A stretch of DNA of 64,000 nucleotides from Pseudoscleropodium purum (GCA_963969395.1 OZ017798.1:18840173-18904172), one strand, 5' to 3'; counted from the stretch's first letter, positions 22,601 through 36,152 are shown. A program made the numbers and translations. Notes: generated from the sequence alone by a model not told the origin.

Positions 22601-22790
22601 TTGGATATAAAACCTTCATTAAAAATGACTACTGATATCATAAGGCCTTGATGTGTGATCATTTTTCAAGAAATTAATAAGTGTGACCATTTTAGATTTA
22701 AAAAATGAACATGTTGAATACACTTAATATTACCTTTTTGTGTCAAAGTGGAGTGACTATTGAAATAAGACTTTTGGTAATATCAATGTT

Positions 22791-23212
22791 GATCCCATAT
22801 TAATTGGATGTTACCTTGAAGAATTCGTTGGGGAGTCGGGACAGGTCCACGTTGACTACGGATGATTCTCCCCCCTGCAGAATGTCTTTCGTCGACCCTC
22901 GTCGTCCCCGGTCCTTGCCTTCGTCGCTGTCGCGGACGACTTCCGTCTGTCTTCGTCGGACTTCGTCGTCTCTGTCGTCGCTTAGGGTTTTACCAACACC
23001 ACTCGCACAGTGCAAGTGCCACTTCTTCCCGTCCTGGAAGAAGCTCGACCCTCGCACCGCATCCCTCTCGTTTACGGTATGTCGTCGGACGGCACGATGT
23101 TCTCCTGCAGGAGAAGCAGCAGCCGCATCTGATAATACCTTGTCTTTCTTCCGCGAGTTTGAACTCTGACTAGCGAATTTTTGGTGACGGATTGAGTGAA
23201 GAGGCGTTGGCC
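22791..23212 (+). promoter_or_regulatory. Promoter and 5' leader of the CstF-77 gene
   Basis: Composition switches sharply from AT-rich to GC/TCG-rich at about 22.8 kb. A plant telo-box (TTAGGGTTT, 22982-22990) is present, a motif common upstream of growth and RNA-metabolism genes. CGTCG words are abundant. If transcription starts early enough, a 103-codon upstream frame (22862-23173) would precede the main ATG. Confidence 0.5.
22982..22990 (+). promoter_or_regulatory. Telo-box
   Basis: TTAGGGTTT, the complement of AAACCCTAA, 223 bp upstream of the CstF-77 start codon. Confidence 0.55.
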
Positions 23213-26200
23213 ATGATGGTAATAGGCGAGGGCAGTCCTGCCGTCGCTCCATTGCTGGTGCCGGTGGAAGAAGATGATGGCAATGCCACGTCCACGGGGT
23301 CTCCAGCAGCAGCAGCAGCAGCGCCCACGCCAGCGTCTTCTTCGCCTTCGCCAGCGCCGTCTCCTGGAGCTGCCCCACCCGTGGTAGAAGTGTCGGAGGC
23401 AGGGGAGGAAGCTGCAGCAGCTGATGAGTTTGTGCCTCCGGTGGATGAAGGGCAGCTTGCGTCCGTGGCGCCGAGCGGAGGGGCTTCTGTTGTGTCGAAC
23501 AGTGCGACTTATATGTCAAAGAATGTGAGTTACAGTTATTGATTTTAATGCGCGAGGGCTTAGTTTCTCCGTTTAGCTGCTGAATTTTGTGAGGATTTTG
23601 AATCGCAAAAGCACTGAATAGCTGGATGTGTGTGTCATAATTGTGTTGATAAGTTGGTGTGTGTTTTTCCTGGTTGCTTTTTGAGCGGCGCTCAGGGTTC
23701 TTTGTTTTGTAAAGATTTTAATTTTCAAGAAAATTTTATTTGAATGTGGAAGGGACTGGAGGTTTTGTGAATTTTATGAATTTTGTGCGGATTTTATCGT
23801 AGCAAATTTACTGAGTGAGCTGGAGGTGTGCGTAATCAGTTTGGTTGACGATCTGGTGTCTTTGCTCTTGGTTATGGTAGGAGCGGCGTGCACGGGAGGC
23901 TCTGGAAGCAAACCCGTACGACTTGGAGGCCTTGAATGCACTTTGTAGCGAAGCCCAGGTAAGAGATTTGAACATTGCTATGAATTTGAGTGACTGGTGA
24001 ACTATGCTGTTTGATCATTTTTTAGAGGACTTTGTAGTTGGCTAATTTCAGAGCATGCACACACTTCAGGTTTTATGATTGTGCCGTTGCATCCCACTCC
24101 TGGCCGGGTTTGACGAGCATTTTGTTCGTGATTTATAATATATTCGGGAGATAATTCGTGCATTTTTTTTTATTTAATGAGTTTTTGGTCGTGACAACTC
24201 GAATGGTGTGTCTGAGCAGACAAAGGCGATTGGTGATGCTGCACCAATTTACGAGGAGTTGCTTTCCAGATTCCCAACATCGGTACAGTTCTACATATTT
24301 TAGAATGCACCTGTCGTGTCCAAAGTCTGTGATTCAGTGTAAGCAAGTATTTGAGGGGATTGTGCAGCAGCAAACATTATCAGAGATTGAACCTTAGAAG
24401 TACTCACATGAACTCTTGGAAGATCACTTGCAGCTACTTGTTGCTGAAAAAGTGGAGATTATATGAGACTCACAAAGGTTTATTTGCAGGCGAAGTTCTG
24501 GAGACTTTATGTGGAAGCTCAACTTGCAGCAAACGATGACGATGCTGTCAAGCAGATTTTTAGTCGATGTTTGCTTCAGTGTCTGCACGTGGACCTTTGG
24601 TTAGTCCCTTTTCTCCAGCTTAGTGAAATCTAATTCTGAACTACTCGTAAGAAGCTTACCCCAAATCATTAGGTTTCAACGTCTAAGCTGTGTGACGATG
24701 TTTGTAGATTAACGTTTGTCACGGACTATGAACTAGACATGGCCGTAGCATTGCCTGTCTTAGATGTTGTTTCGCTGTTTTTGAGAATCTAGCTTCTGAA
24801 TTTATCAGCCATATTTTTTGTTAGCGAAACTGGGTCTGCTAGAATGGTTTGATATGGCAAGTTCCCGAGTGTTTTCCGTTTGAGTTACTCATAGACGTTC
24901 AAGTCAGAATTGGACCTTCAAGTCTAAACCATGGATATGAGTATTGTGAATGTTGTTTTGGGTGTCTTGCAATTTTTCGATGAGGGAAAGTGAATTGTTG
25001 ACTTGATGGTATTCCAGGAGAGCGTATCTGCGGTATATGCGGAAAGTGAACGACAGTAGAGGTCCCGAAGGGCGGGACGAGATGAAAAAGGCATTCGAGT
25101 TCATGCTTGGCCATATTGGTGCGTTCCTCATCTTTTCAAGCTCAATGCTTTTTTCTCAGTCATCTGAATATACTTGAAATTTTCAGTTTCCAGTTCTGGA
25201 ATGGAAACTTTACCAGGGTGGCGTACACTGGGATATTCTGACCAGAATAATATGTGGATTTGAAACAGGGTTTGATATTAATGCAGGTCCCGTTTGGCTT
25301 GAATATATATCATTTTTGAAAGCTGCCCCTGTAAGTTCACAGTTGCCTGAAAGCGGTTTGATTATTTCTTTTGGTTCTTTTCAACTTTTCCCTTCGCTTC
25401 CGCTTTTCGTCAGGGGTGAGCTTGAGATCCATTTTTGGTTTCTTGTTTTTCCCGATGTAGGGATTTTAGCTACCTCACAAATCTGATCTTGGTACTGGAT
25501 CAATGTGATGAGCAGGCTGTGACTCCTCAAGAAGAGTCATTCAGGATGACGACAGTGCGTAAGGCTTATCAGAAAGCTATTTTGGCCCCTGTTCACCTGG
25601 TTGAGCAGATTTGGAAGGAATATGAAAGTTTTGAGAATTCCGTCAGCCGTGCCCTGGTTGGCTGCTTGCCCTTTTATCAGAGTCAGAGTCTAGGAGTGAA
25701 ACAGCCACCAATTGTGATGCACTTATGGGGTTCAATAAAAATTGAATTTTTCAAATGGCCATCCTTTGTCTGGGTTGTACATGCTTCAATACGGGGTACC
25801 ATGGCTTGTCAGGGTGGTGGTATGAGATCTCTTGTCAATCAGAGTGCCAGATTTTTTTGTGAATCGTGGATGATTCGTTCACTGCAGTTTATGAATGCTT
25901 CTGGTTCTGATTTTGAGCATTGTATAATTTGTCTTTGTACCTCAATGACTCATGGCTGAACATTTTTCACCTTTTATCTGGCCTATTTTCACATGTTGTT
26001 GCTTATAATGGACAAACGCACGTGCTCTTGCTGTTTGGTGGTGGCAAGCTCAATGTTGCGCCAACAAGTGATTGAATCTCAAGCAGACTGATTCAGGAGC
26101 TTCAATGGTGTCGGTTGAGTGTATCTAAGGGCTGAATCGCACTGTCTATGCAGGCAAAGGGTCTTTTGGCAGAGTATCAACCTAAGCATTTCAGTGCCAG

Positions 26201-29200
26201 GGCTGTTTATAGGGAGCGCAAGAAGTACTGTGATCGTATTGATACACACATGCTTGCAGTGCCTCTTACGGGCTCGTACAAAGCAAGTTTCATTCCCTGA
26301 CTCCTTAATTCTGCTTCCACACTGGTTACCCTTCATTGATTCCATCAATTTGTCACCATTTTTTTGTATTGTGCTTGGAGTTATTGATCTGCAACCCTGA
26401 GATCCGTCGTGATGAGTCTGGCTTTTGAAGATGACTTGGTGACTTCAAACTTGGTGTTGGATTTGAGTGACCATATCAAACTCCTGAATGTTCTTGGAGT
26501 GAGTTTGCAAATGTTTCTGAAACTTCCTCACCGATTAAGAGGTGCTTATGTATTCGGTGGAAGGCTCTGTGGAATATTTGTTCACCTTTTAGGTTCCACA
26601 GGAATCAGCCATGTACGCTATGTATTTCATGTTAAACTTGTCTAGTATCGTCCAAATGTACTTACATGCTGTTGCCTCCTTGTTAACTTGTTTTATGGTG
26701 TTCACCATCCTGATTTCATATCATTTCTCAAATCACATCATCTGCAGGCCTTAACGTTATACCTATTATGTGATTGTATCATTCAAGTGTCCGCTAGTTT
26801 TATGCTTTCTTTTCTTTGTTGGCTTTGTGCATGCTTTGTTGTTGTGCATTTTCTGTTTTTGTTTCAAGTTGTGTGTACAGTTCCAGACGTGAGGTATTAC
26901 ATTATCATACATGTTGTAGGGAGCCCTCTTTATAGGCAGACCCGCTGGTTAAATTTACTGAGCTGATTGAAATTTTCTTCTTTCTTGTCTCTCGTTTTTT
27001 CTGGAGCAAAGTGAGTTCTTCGTTGACTGTGTGATGAGATCGTGATCTGGAGTCTGACATGATTTGTAGCGTGCATGTATTCAGGAAGAGCAGCAGTACA
27101 TAGCTTGGAAGCAATTATTGACATTTGAGAAGTAAGATACTTCTTGCGGACAAATATTTGCAAATTTTTTAGTTGAGTTGAGGCTTTGCAGTTAAATTTT
27201 GGCTGTGGAGTCACAAGAGTTGTTTTGTTAGTTTTTGGAACTACTCTTGTTTTGAAGCAAGCATCTAGTTCTGATAGCTGTTGATATGATTTCTCATCTT
27301 ATTGTCTCGAAATGACCTTGTGCAAGTCTGTCCGTAGTGTGTCTATGCTTTAGTACATGTTTTAGCTCAGAGTTCTTTCAAATATCATCTGCCGGGAGTA
27401 CAAGTGAAGAGTTTCATTGATGGTTGAAAGAACTGAATATTGCCAGGGGTAATCCTCAACGATTGGATCCAGTAGGGTTGACCAAGCATGTGGCCTTCAC
27501 TTATGAGCAGGTAATCTGTCTGATTCTTGTAAGTCTTGTTGGTACTGCTCCAAAGAGAACTATACTTGAAGCTAACCTAATCGTGTTGATTAAATTCATA
27601 GTGGACATGCCAGGTACATGTGATGTTCTTATTCACGTGAAAAGGTAGCCCATGAGCTTGATCTGATCTAATTGCTCAACAAATTAGGGTTCATTATCTA
27701 ATTTTGTGTGTTCATGCAGTGTTTGATGTATCTTTATCATTATTCAGACATCTGGTATGACTATGCCTCTTGGCATGCTCAAAATGGGTCACCTGATTCT
27801 GCAGCTGTTATATTTCAGCGAGCACTGACAGCTCTGCCAGGTACACATTACGTCTTTTACTATGATCGATGTGTATCCGGGCAGTTGAACACCCTTTGAG
27901 CTTCCTCCTACTCAATCCCAGTTTGTCTATTTATGACCTAGTCTGGGAAATGAACTAAAGTGCTCTCAGGATTAATAAACAGCTGTTTAATTTGAAGTTT
28001 TTTTTTGTCGTGGTTGACTTACTGCGGTTGTTACAGACTTAATTTAATTTATTTTGTTTTGTTGTGTATGGTTTGCACAAGTTGGACAAGTTCTCCCTAT
28101 TGCGTAGTCTCCTCTCAAGAATATTTTTGCTAGCGAGGTGGAGAACAGTGCCTGTAGCATAATCCAGCTCTTCAAGAGCATAGTAGCGCCAGAGTCCCAG
28201 TATAATGATGCTTGAAGTCGGGTTAAGTGATTGTATCCATACACCTTAAGAAGCTTCTGTTGTGGCTGACAGATACGGGAGTATTACATTATGCCTATGC
28301 TGAATTTGAAGAAGCTCGGGGTGGAATCAAGGTTAGTAGAAATTGTTTTTGTTCACGGGACGCTGATTGGTACTAGGGAGTTGCTTGAAGTTTGTTTCTT
28401 TCCAGACCTGCTGCAAGCTTATGGTTTGAATGGTAGTAACTTAAATGTCATTTGGGTTGGACCAGGAAGCCAAGGCAGTGTACGAGACCCTCATCAAGAA
28501 CGGCACAACGGCCAACGCTTTAGCATACATTCAGGTAATTAGTCTAGTTATCACAATTATGTAGTGGGTTGTAGCAAGAATACCGTCAACCCAGGCCACG
28601 AATATTCTGGCTGCCTTCCTCAGTTTCAGCAGGGTTTGCTAATTTCAATGAAGGTTAGAAGACTTCGTGCGTTGTTAATACTTCAAAGTGGTGCAGTTGA
28701 TGCGCTTCGTGAGGAGAACAGAAGGAATTGAAGCAGCTCGCAAAATCTTCATGGAAGCTCGCAAATCTTCTGCTTGCACATACCATGTCTATGTGGCATC
28801 CGCCACCATGGAGCTTTGTGTTGATAAAGATCCCAAGGTAAAACGACTTTGAAAACAATTGAACGGGATCATCACTTTCGGACAGAAGTTTTAGCCCTAT
28901 CGTGATTTCTATGTTTTGCAGCGCAATAACGACGTAGTGTATTTGTTTGAATAACAGTGTTGGCATTAGGCTCATCTATTGCTGTGTTGTGTGATCCAAA
29001 TTTGGTCTATGTCCAGGAGAAGTTGTGTCTCTTGGTGACAGCAGGTTGTTTGTTTGCACTCATGTGGCTTCTTTTCTGTAGGTGGCTCGAAATATCTTTG
29101 AACTAGGGCTGAAGAAGTACATTAATGAAGCTCCATATGTTTTAGAGTGAGTTCTAATCTCACCATGTGCTAATTTAATACCATGATTTTCAGTCTGAGG

Positions 29201-32200
29201 ATTGCAAAACTGCTTAGAATTTCTCGGTTATCTGGAGGTTGTACTTTAACTCTATCTTTAGAAGCGAAGGTGACTAACATTTGATGTCCTTATTTTCTTT
29301 ATTCAGATATGCAGATTTTCTGTGTCGTATGAATGACGAGCGAAATGTACGGGTGCTGTTTGAGCGTGCTCTCAGTGTCCTTCCTGCTGAAGAGTCTGCG
29401 GAGGTATGAACTCTTATCTGTCTTGGAATTTTGCTTATTGCAGGAAGAGTAGTATCATTATGTCATTTGATATTGTGATGAAAGATGCTGAGAGTTTGAC
29501 GAGTTTTGTTGAGACAGGTTTGGAATCGTTTTTTGGCTTTTGAGCAAATCTATGGAGATCTTGCCAGCACTCTGAAGGTAAAATGATTCCTAATAATCTC
29601 TTGCGGTTAACATTGTTTTCTACTCATTGTCAACATCAGGTTTTGGGTTTTAATTCTTGGGTTTTCTAGTTCACGCCAGGTTTGATCAGTCATTGTTTAT
29701 TTCTGTTGAGCGTCTTCCTTTCTTTAGCATCTGCTTAAGCTCGTATTGTTATGATATGAACGATTCTATTTCGTTGATCTCATCAGTTGGAGGTTGGGGG
29801 GCTATTTGTCTTGTTGTGGATCGTTTCCAGGTTGAGCAGCGGCGAAGGGAAGCTCTGTCACAAATTGGGGACGGTGTTGCAGCTGAATCCTCGCTGCAGC
29901 GTCTCATCAATAGATACCGCTTCCTGGACCTCTGGCCATGTTCATCCTTAGATCTCGATCTCATGTCTCGTAAACAGGTACAATAATTTCCTTCTTAGCG
30001 GTTCAAGTATTGATGGGAGAAGAGTGCCAATATAATTTGCAGATGCATAGTTCGTCTATAAATTCTGTATTGCGCATTGTGGTTCCACATTTGACTCCCT
30101 ATGTCTCTCATCTGCAGATGCCTATTCATAAGTTATCGTCAAAATTGGAGAAGTCTGGTGCAACCCAAGGAAACCGAGACTCTGGACCTCCAGGTGAAGC
30201 TTTGTCATGAGAATGCGAGTATGCAAACCATATCTGATAAATCTGTTACACTCGGATGACTTCTTGAATATCTTTTACAGAATGATCCTTTCGAACTGTT
30301 TCTAATCTTTAAATCTATCTGAAGCAGCTGAAAGGAATTCATCGACAGGAGCTGGGAACTCAGGTTCCAATACTAATGCTGTTCGACCTGACTCTTCGGC
30401 TACGACGGGCTATGATGCTCGGCAAGGATTTGGTATGCCTCTGGTCTGTTCACTGCTGGTCTTGTGCTGATATTTGAAGATGCATTTACTCTCGAGAAAT
30501 AAAGTCGAAGGGCTCGTCTCTGCTTATGACTGGGTTCATTGATTTTTTTGCAGGAGTTAACACCCAAGGGCAAGCTTTAGGACCTATGCAACCTATTGGA
30601 AGGATGGGTGCAGGCATGCAATTTGGACCCCCATTGTTGGGACTGCATCCGGCTGCACCACAGCATTTACAAGGTTTTATTCTTGTCCATATGCGTTACA
30701 AGTAGCTGGATCTACTTCATTGTGTCCTTATAGAATTTCTTTCCCCAAAATCTGGAATGCTCTGCGATTGGGGAAGGTAATGCTAGGCGAGGGGTTGTTC
30801 GTATGCAGGTCGCTTTGACTACTACTTTACCCCTTGCCGCATTGAGTCTTGTCGAGGCGTATATTGTACTACCGGTATTTAATAACTTATCTGCGTGTGT
30901 AATGTATTTAAAGACGCTGCTTAAGGATGTCCGCTTTGGTGTCGCAGGCGCAGTCCCAATGATGGCTACTGGAGGTATCCCTATGCAATCAATGCATCCA
31001 CCTCCACCTGCATGGCCCCGACCGCCCCCACTGCCACCAGGGCGTCCACCTGGTGAGGGTGGTGGAAATAATAAAGCACTGGATGATGCCTTGAAATTTC
31101 TGCCTCCCTCTCTTGGGTCTTTTCTTACTCGCCTTCCAAGATCTGTTAGTGGTAAGGATCTCAGCTTGTCCTTGACTTATTAATTTCTTTTGGTCCCGTA
31201 GATTGTCACGTTCTGTCTACGCTTTTGCGTTTGGGTTTTCGGTAACATTAGGCTGTTTCAGGATCGTTTCCTATTATTCATGAGGCCTCCTCATGATCTT
31301 ACAGAGGCCACCCTGTGTGATTGTGAGTCCTTCCTACGACTCACAGGGGAAGAATTTCTTTATGATGTTATCTATTAGTTCCTGAAGTAATCTAATTTTA
31401 ATGAAAACTACAGTTGGCCTGATTTGAAGCGTGCATCATCTTTTCATCCTCAATTTTGAAGACTAGATTTCTAGAATTCAAGTTAAGGAAGAAAACATAC
31501 CGGGTAGTGACATTGGTCTTTTGAAATACTGAATGCTGCCATGGTTATTTTACATAGGACCATATCCGGATCCCGACACGGTTATGGCGTACCTGCTGCA
31601 ATCTGACCTTCAAGCAATGATGCAAGAAGAGGGCCTTACAATAGCCCAGACTGGTGGAAGGCCTGCAAGCCCTGCTGTGATCGGGGACAGACATGGCGCT
31701 GCCCAAAGTCAAGAACGAAACAACAGTCATACTAGGACCAATTATAGTAATCAATCAGCTTCTGAAGGAAGGAATGCCAGTGGATCAAATTCTAGACAAT
31801 CACGACTTCCACCCAAAAGGAAAGATCCTGAAAGTAAGTTCCTCTAATGCCTACGCTAGAAAGAGAAAGTTTACTGTGGAGCCTGTTGGTCTTTTATTTT
31901 AAAATATGAAATATATTAGTATTGTTACATTGTAGGGTATGCTTTCTTCCTTCTGGTTGTTCATTTTCTTACCGTTCTTGAAGCTTCCTGCTATTATGGA
32001 AGTCGTAGTAAGCTTTTCTCACTACACATGTATGGAAGTGTCCAATTTTTTTCTTCAGTTGTGGTCTCTAGTGGGAAACTAGTCGGAGTACCACGGATTT
32101 ATCTTGAGACGGAGGGAGTAGCTATGATCATAGGGAATAGTTTAGTTCAATTTCTTATAATGTCCTTTCTTATGTCTCTAGTTACTTACCAGTTTCGAAA

Positions 32201-32386
32201 TTCTTGTCTTTAGGAGGGGAAGACGACGAAGAGACGCCTGGGCCACAGAGTCGACCACCTCCACGCGATGTTTTTAGGTTGCGGCAGCTTCAGCGTGCTC
32301 GAGGAGGTGGTTCCTCAATGCAATCAGGGTCTACTTCAGGGAACAGCGGTGCCTTCAGTGGTGATATTTCGGGGAGCTCTGAGTAG
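23213..32386 (+). CDS. CSTF77: Cleavage stimulation factor subunit 77 (CstF-77/CSTF3)
   Basis: The spliced product has 939 residues. It is the scaffold of the nuclear CstF complex, which binds downstream elements during pre-mRNA cleavage and polyadenylation and bridges CstF-64 and CstF-50. After an Ala/Pro-rich N-terminus (about 104 residues, exon 1) come the HAT helical repeats: ANPYDLEALNALCSEAQ, AKFWRLYVEAQL, IWYDYASWHAQNG, HYAYAEFEEARGGIK, TYHVYVASATMELC, YADFLCRMNDERNVRVLFER and FLDLWPCSS. A Pro/Gly/Met-rich hinge follows, then a conserved helix ALKFLPPSLGSFLTRLP. The C-terminus PPPRDVFRLRQLQRARG is the CstF-64-binding 'monkeytail' region. ATG 23213 is followed by a second ATG. All 24 exons join in phase. 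The extended N-terminus makes it longer than I expect for vascular plant homologues. Confidence 0.95.
23213..32386 (+). other. CSTF77: Exon map of the CstF-77 gene
   Basis: Coding exons: 23213-23524, 23881-23958, 24220-24282, 24490-24599, 25018-25118, 25269-25330, 25516-25656, 26154-26282, 27085-27131, 27447-27510, 27720-27840, 28273-28331, 28466-28534, 28697-28837, 29082-29146, 29307-29403, 29518-29577, 29831-29977, 30118-30193, 30328-30432, 30554-30673, 30948-31151, 31558-31833, 32214-32386. They sum to 2820 bases (940 codons with stop). All introns are GT-AG except the one after 26282, which starts GC (AAA|GCAAGT). Boundaries come from matching the conserved protein and splice consensus by eye. 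The last exons, in less conserved sequence, are a little less certain. Confidence 0.88.
26283..27084 (+). other. GC-AG intron in CstF-77
   Basis: Exon 8 ends GGC TCG TAC AAA and the intron begins GCAAGT. The next exon begins GAAGAGCAGCAG after TATTCAG. No GT donor near this point keeps the conserved GSYK-EEQQY join in frame. GC donors with strong flanking consensus are a known minority class. Confidence 0.8.
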
Positions 32387-32414
32387 CATTTTCTCATGAT
32401 CTGAGATGTATGAA

Positions 32415-32436
32415 TTTTTTTTTTTTTTTTTTTTTT
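32415..32436. repeat. Poly-T tract, 22 bases
   Basis: An uninterrupted T run starting 29 bp after the CstF-77 stop codon, inside the likely 3' UTR. It may affect 3'-end choice, or be the scar of a retroposed insertion. Confidence 0.8.
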
Positions 32437-33265
32437 CATTATATTTTCACGATCAAAGTGAGTTTATAAAATCTTTGGTGTGCAAATCCTTTATCCTGTT
32501 ATCAAAGCAGAATTTATAATCTTTCTTTTTATTTCCAAAAAATCTATTTATTTCATACGTACAGTACATTGGCGAAGAGATTAGGAGTTTCAACAACACA
32601 GTTTGATGAACCCCAGAGGGACCGGCCTTCTGCTCACTAAATGTGTGTTAATTGAAAGTTTAAAGTTTCAATTTTGTATCTTCACAATGTGAGAGATCAG
32701 ATGTCTATTAGAATGGGAAAATTCAAATGATTTTGCAAAATAGTGTGATTCTTTTAATGAAAACACTTTTTACACCTAAAACACATGAATTTCGAAAGCA
32801 AGTTTGCCTCGTAGCAACCCAAATTTGGTATTTAGAAGTTCAGAAGTTGATGAATGTAATATCAAGGGTGTTTCTATTTCTATTATTTCAAGGTTTTAAA
32901 TGTGTTGGAATTTCTTTTTGATTTCTATAGAATCTATGACCAATTGTAGAAGATTACAACTTTTTGTTGAAATTTATAATGTTAAATTTATTTGTATGAG
33001 CAACAAGAAATTCAAATCCCACTTGCAACAACTTTCACTACAATTTACTCATGTATTTGAATAAAAGTTATATAATGTAGCCATAGGAAAAACATTGAAA
33101 TACTTATATTGATGATTTAAAGTGTCATTGCCTTAAAAATTCCTAGAAATCTTATGAAAACTAAATTGTGTTTTTTTGAGGTGTAGGTCAATTGATGTCA
33201 TTTGATTTTTGACCTTGAATACACAAATTAATATTTTGAATGTACTTTTTGTTACTAATCTAGAA
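32437..33265. other. AT-rich 3' flank of CstF-77
   Basis: No coding feature recognised beyond the likely 3' UTR. It merges into a duplicated repeat block at about 33.27 kb. Confidence 0.5.
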
Positions 33266-33269
33266 ATAT

Positions 33270-34920
33270 AATTTGTGCATTTGTTTGAGTTTGTGAACAT
33301 TTTCTATGATTTATTGAGTGATTTGGCCTCAAAAATCTAATTTTTGTACTTATTGAAGGACTACTTGAGAATTGCCACTTAGAAGTTGTTTTTGATGCTT
33401 GAAGTGATGACACTTCAATTGCTCATTGAGGGCAATAGAAACAAAAATGAAATCTTACACATCAAAAATATGTTTTTCAAACAAGAAAAAGAAAATAATT
33501 TCCCTCTAACTTTATACTACAATCACCACCACTTTTTTGAAATTCTGGTGATATTTCTTGGTGCTCTTTACAATAGGATCATTGAAATGTGAAGTGTATA
33601 AGTCTATTGCAAAGTGGATTTAAGTTTTGATTTTTGATACAATAAGTCTAAATGCAAGGAGCTTCCTTAAACCAAGCATCTACATCATTATAAAATATGC
33701 AAACTAAATCCTTCATAGTGAAATTTAGTCATTGTGGTGTTCTAATTTCATTTAAATTTTGAAGTTGGGATACACCCATAGTCAAATAAAACATTTTCTT
33801 CATTGATTACAAAGTTCTCACAAATGGAAAAAAAATTTGAAATTAAAACCTTTTGCATACATGTGTTCAATTAGTACTAGTTGTTCATTTGAAATTGTTT
33901 GTATGTTGCCACTTTGTAGCACTATAATTGATTCTTAGTAAAATCTCAATTCAATATGCATTATAGTGAAGATGAAATTTACTCAAATACTATAAATGTT
34001 ATAAGGTGGATTATTTAAACCCTAAAATTCCTTGCAACCACTTATTAGTTTTTGAGGTTTTTGGCAATAGTTGTTGTACTTTGACTTTTGACATGTCTAC
34101 AAGAAAAAATTCATATTTTTGTATGCAAATTTTGCATACAAATTTGAAGATATAATTTGCATGCATATGCAAGTATAGATGCACTTCCAATCAAAATTTG
34201 AGTAATCTTTGCTTTAAAAATTCAATTTATGCAATTTTTGAAGGCCTTATGAAGAATTGCCACTTGGCAATTTTTGGATACTTAAAAACATTCTTTCCCA
34301 AGGGCAATGGCACAAAAAAGCACATTATAGGCTATACAAATTGCGTTTTAGAACATTTTCAAAAAAACTTTCTCATTTTTTGTTACAATATATCAATCTA
34401 TTATTTTGATTAGAAAAATAATTGTATTTGAAATTTGGATGAGTTTATTGATATTTTTGGATGTTTTATTCTTTTAATAGGGATTATAGTAATGCAAAAT
34501 GCATAAGTTTTTTACAAAATAAATTCAAGTTCTAATTTTGGTAATAATAATATCTAACCCTAGCATTTACATCATACAAAAAGTTGCAAAGTAAATAAAT
34601 TCAACATCCTCTAATTCTCATTGAAATTTTCAAGTTGAGATGTCCCTCGGGCATGTAATACTTTTCTACTTTGACCTTGTAGATCTTACAAATGGTGAGT
34701 TTGAAACTTTTACATATGTCTTCTATATGAAGTGTTTATTGCAACCTTATAGTTACAATTGTCACTGTTTATATTTTTTTTCCAAAATAAAATCTCAACT
34801 AAAAAGTAGCCATTCTCTACATTTCTTTGACTCAAATTACATCGAAACTTTAGCAATTGATGTAAAATGTAAAGAAGAAATCACTCAAATACTATTGTTG
34901 TAGAATAAATCATTTATATG
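33270..34920. repeat. Tandem duplication, period about 890-900 bp
   Basis: GAATTGCCACTT occurs at 33369 and 34254, and ACTCAAATACTA at 33981 and 34883. The text between these anchors is alignable throughout, including ...AAGTTGGGATACACCC versus AAGTTGAGATGTCCC. Two diverged copies of an AT-rich transposon-like unit. Confidence 0.75.
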
Positions 34921-34939
34921 TATCATTCTATTTCCTGTT

Positions 34940-35090
34940 TGTTTCTAACCTACATTGATTTGTCCTAATAGTGAGGGGGAAAAATAATGTCACCTAAAAA
35001 TTAGTGTCCCCACAAAAAATAAAAAATTGGAAATTGATACAATACACCAATATTTCAACCTGCACTAATTCAAAACAGTGTGACTTTGGT
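34940..35090. repeat. Dispersed repeat, second copy at 58.95 kb
   Basis: CTACATTGATTTGTC...TCACCTAAAAATT...AATTCAAAACAGTG...ACTTTGGT matches 58950-59098 in the same orientation. The copies are diverged, with no terminal repeats defined. Confidence 0.75.
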
Positions 35091-36152
35091 AGACAGGCAC
35101 TCAGCCTAGTTGGGCATAATGGCAGTGCCGCAACGTTGGGAATATAAGCTCACGTAGCCCGTATTAAAAGTCTCTGGCAGACGAAAATCATGAACCGAGA
35201 CCGAAGAGAAGAACGGTGCCAGTGTTCTTCATCTGAATTGAATTCATTTGCGAAGAATCACAGCTAGTCAGAGAGTCTCAACAATCCAAAGTTTTAATCT
35301 GATTGAAGAGTCTTGAACCATGTAACTATGTTTCAATGAAATTGAACTTCGATTATCTGTAAAAACTTCCATTTTCTAATCAATCTCACGCCGACGATGC
35401 GCAAGCTGCGAAGTTCAACACCCACTTCCGACATTCACAGCTGATCGAAGTGCCAAACGCGAACCGCCGCTCAATTTAAGGTAAGGACTCTGAGCGATCA
35501 TTTCCTTCAAGCATGACCACATCAGCTTGGAGTGGGAAATCACTGGTATACAGGAAACCAGCCTCATTCCTAAACTGTAGTACATCTCGTCAGATTGCAA
35601 ATGATGAACTTTCTAAGTAAGAACGAAACAAACTGCACAGCATACGTTCGAGTTTACTAGGGCAAAGCTTACCGAGTGCTTCAAATCGAGAATATATGAC
35701 AAGATTATGATCCTCGTGTGGAAAGATCGCAGGCGGTGCCAATTCATGTTCTTCATCTGAAATATTGCGAATTGAAGAAACAAAGCTAAATGCTCAACAA
35801 TTGAGGGTTCGAGAATGACGAGTCCTTTAGTCGATCATGTTTCTAATAAAATTCAAATTTCATATCTGATGGAGATTCTCTTCTCAGATGCTCAAAGTGT
35901 GGTCACGTTCACCGTCCTCGCATTCACTAGAATATACGTAAACTATGACAAACAATAAGAGCCACCCCGCTCTCTAGACTCTCAAACACTATCACATTCA
36001 CAATGTACTCTCACCGGTGTACAGTAAATTACATTTCGAAAGTCTACTAGCTACCCATCGTCCAGTGCATGTGCACTAGATTGCGTTTCTAACTGAGAAC
36101 GAAACAGACAGCACTCCATGCGTTCGACTTGGGGTAAAGCATGCCACGAGAT
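35091..36152. repeat. Mid-GC tract with internal repeats, next to the nitroreductase 3' end
   Basis: GAACGAAACA...GCATACGTTCGA...GGGCAAAGC at about 35617-35705 resembles 36089-36182, which covers the 3' end and the last codons of the nitroreductase gene. A TGTTCTTCATCTGAA word near 35220 recurs near 35750. No frame is convincing. It could be a duplicated 3' region of the gene. Confidence 0.55.

Larger units (their letters stand above)
16291..22790. other. AT-rich repeat region without genes
   Basis: About 6.5 kb between the GNAT and CstF-77 genes. Identifiable content is a 37-bp tandem array, a duplicated segment and one MITE, entered separately. The remainder has closed frames and no recognised structure. 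Confidence 0.6.

Noticed and set aside
22800..23519. Minus-strand frame of 239 codons
   Set aside because: Shadow of the CstF-77 leader and Ala/Pro-rich first exon; low complexity.
25435..25959. Frame of 174 codons as a separate gene
   Set aside because: It is CstF-77 exon 7 read through into both neighbouring introns.
35640..36135. GTTCGA words as tRNA T-arm remnants
   Set aside because: No acceptor, D-arm or anticodon stem can be formed around them.
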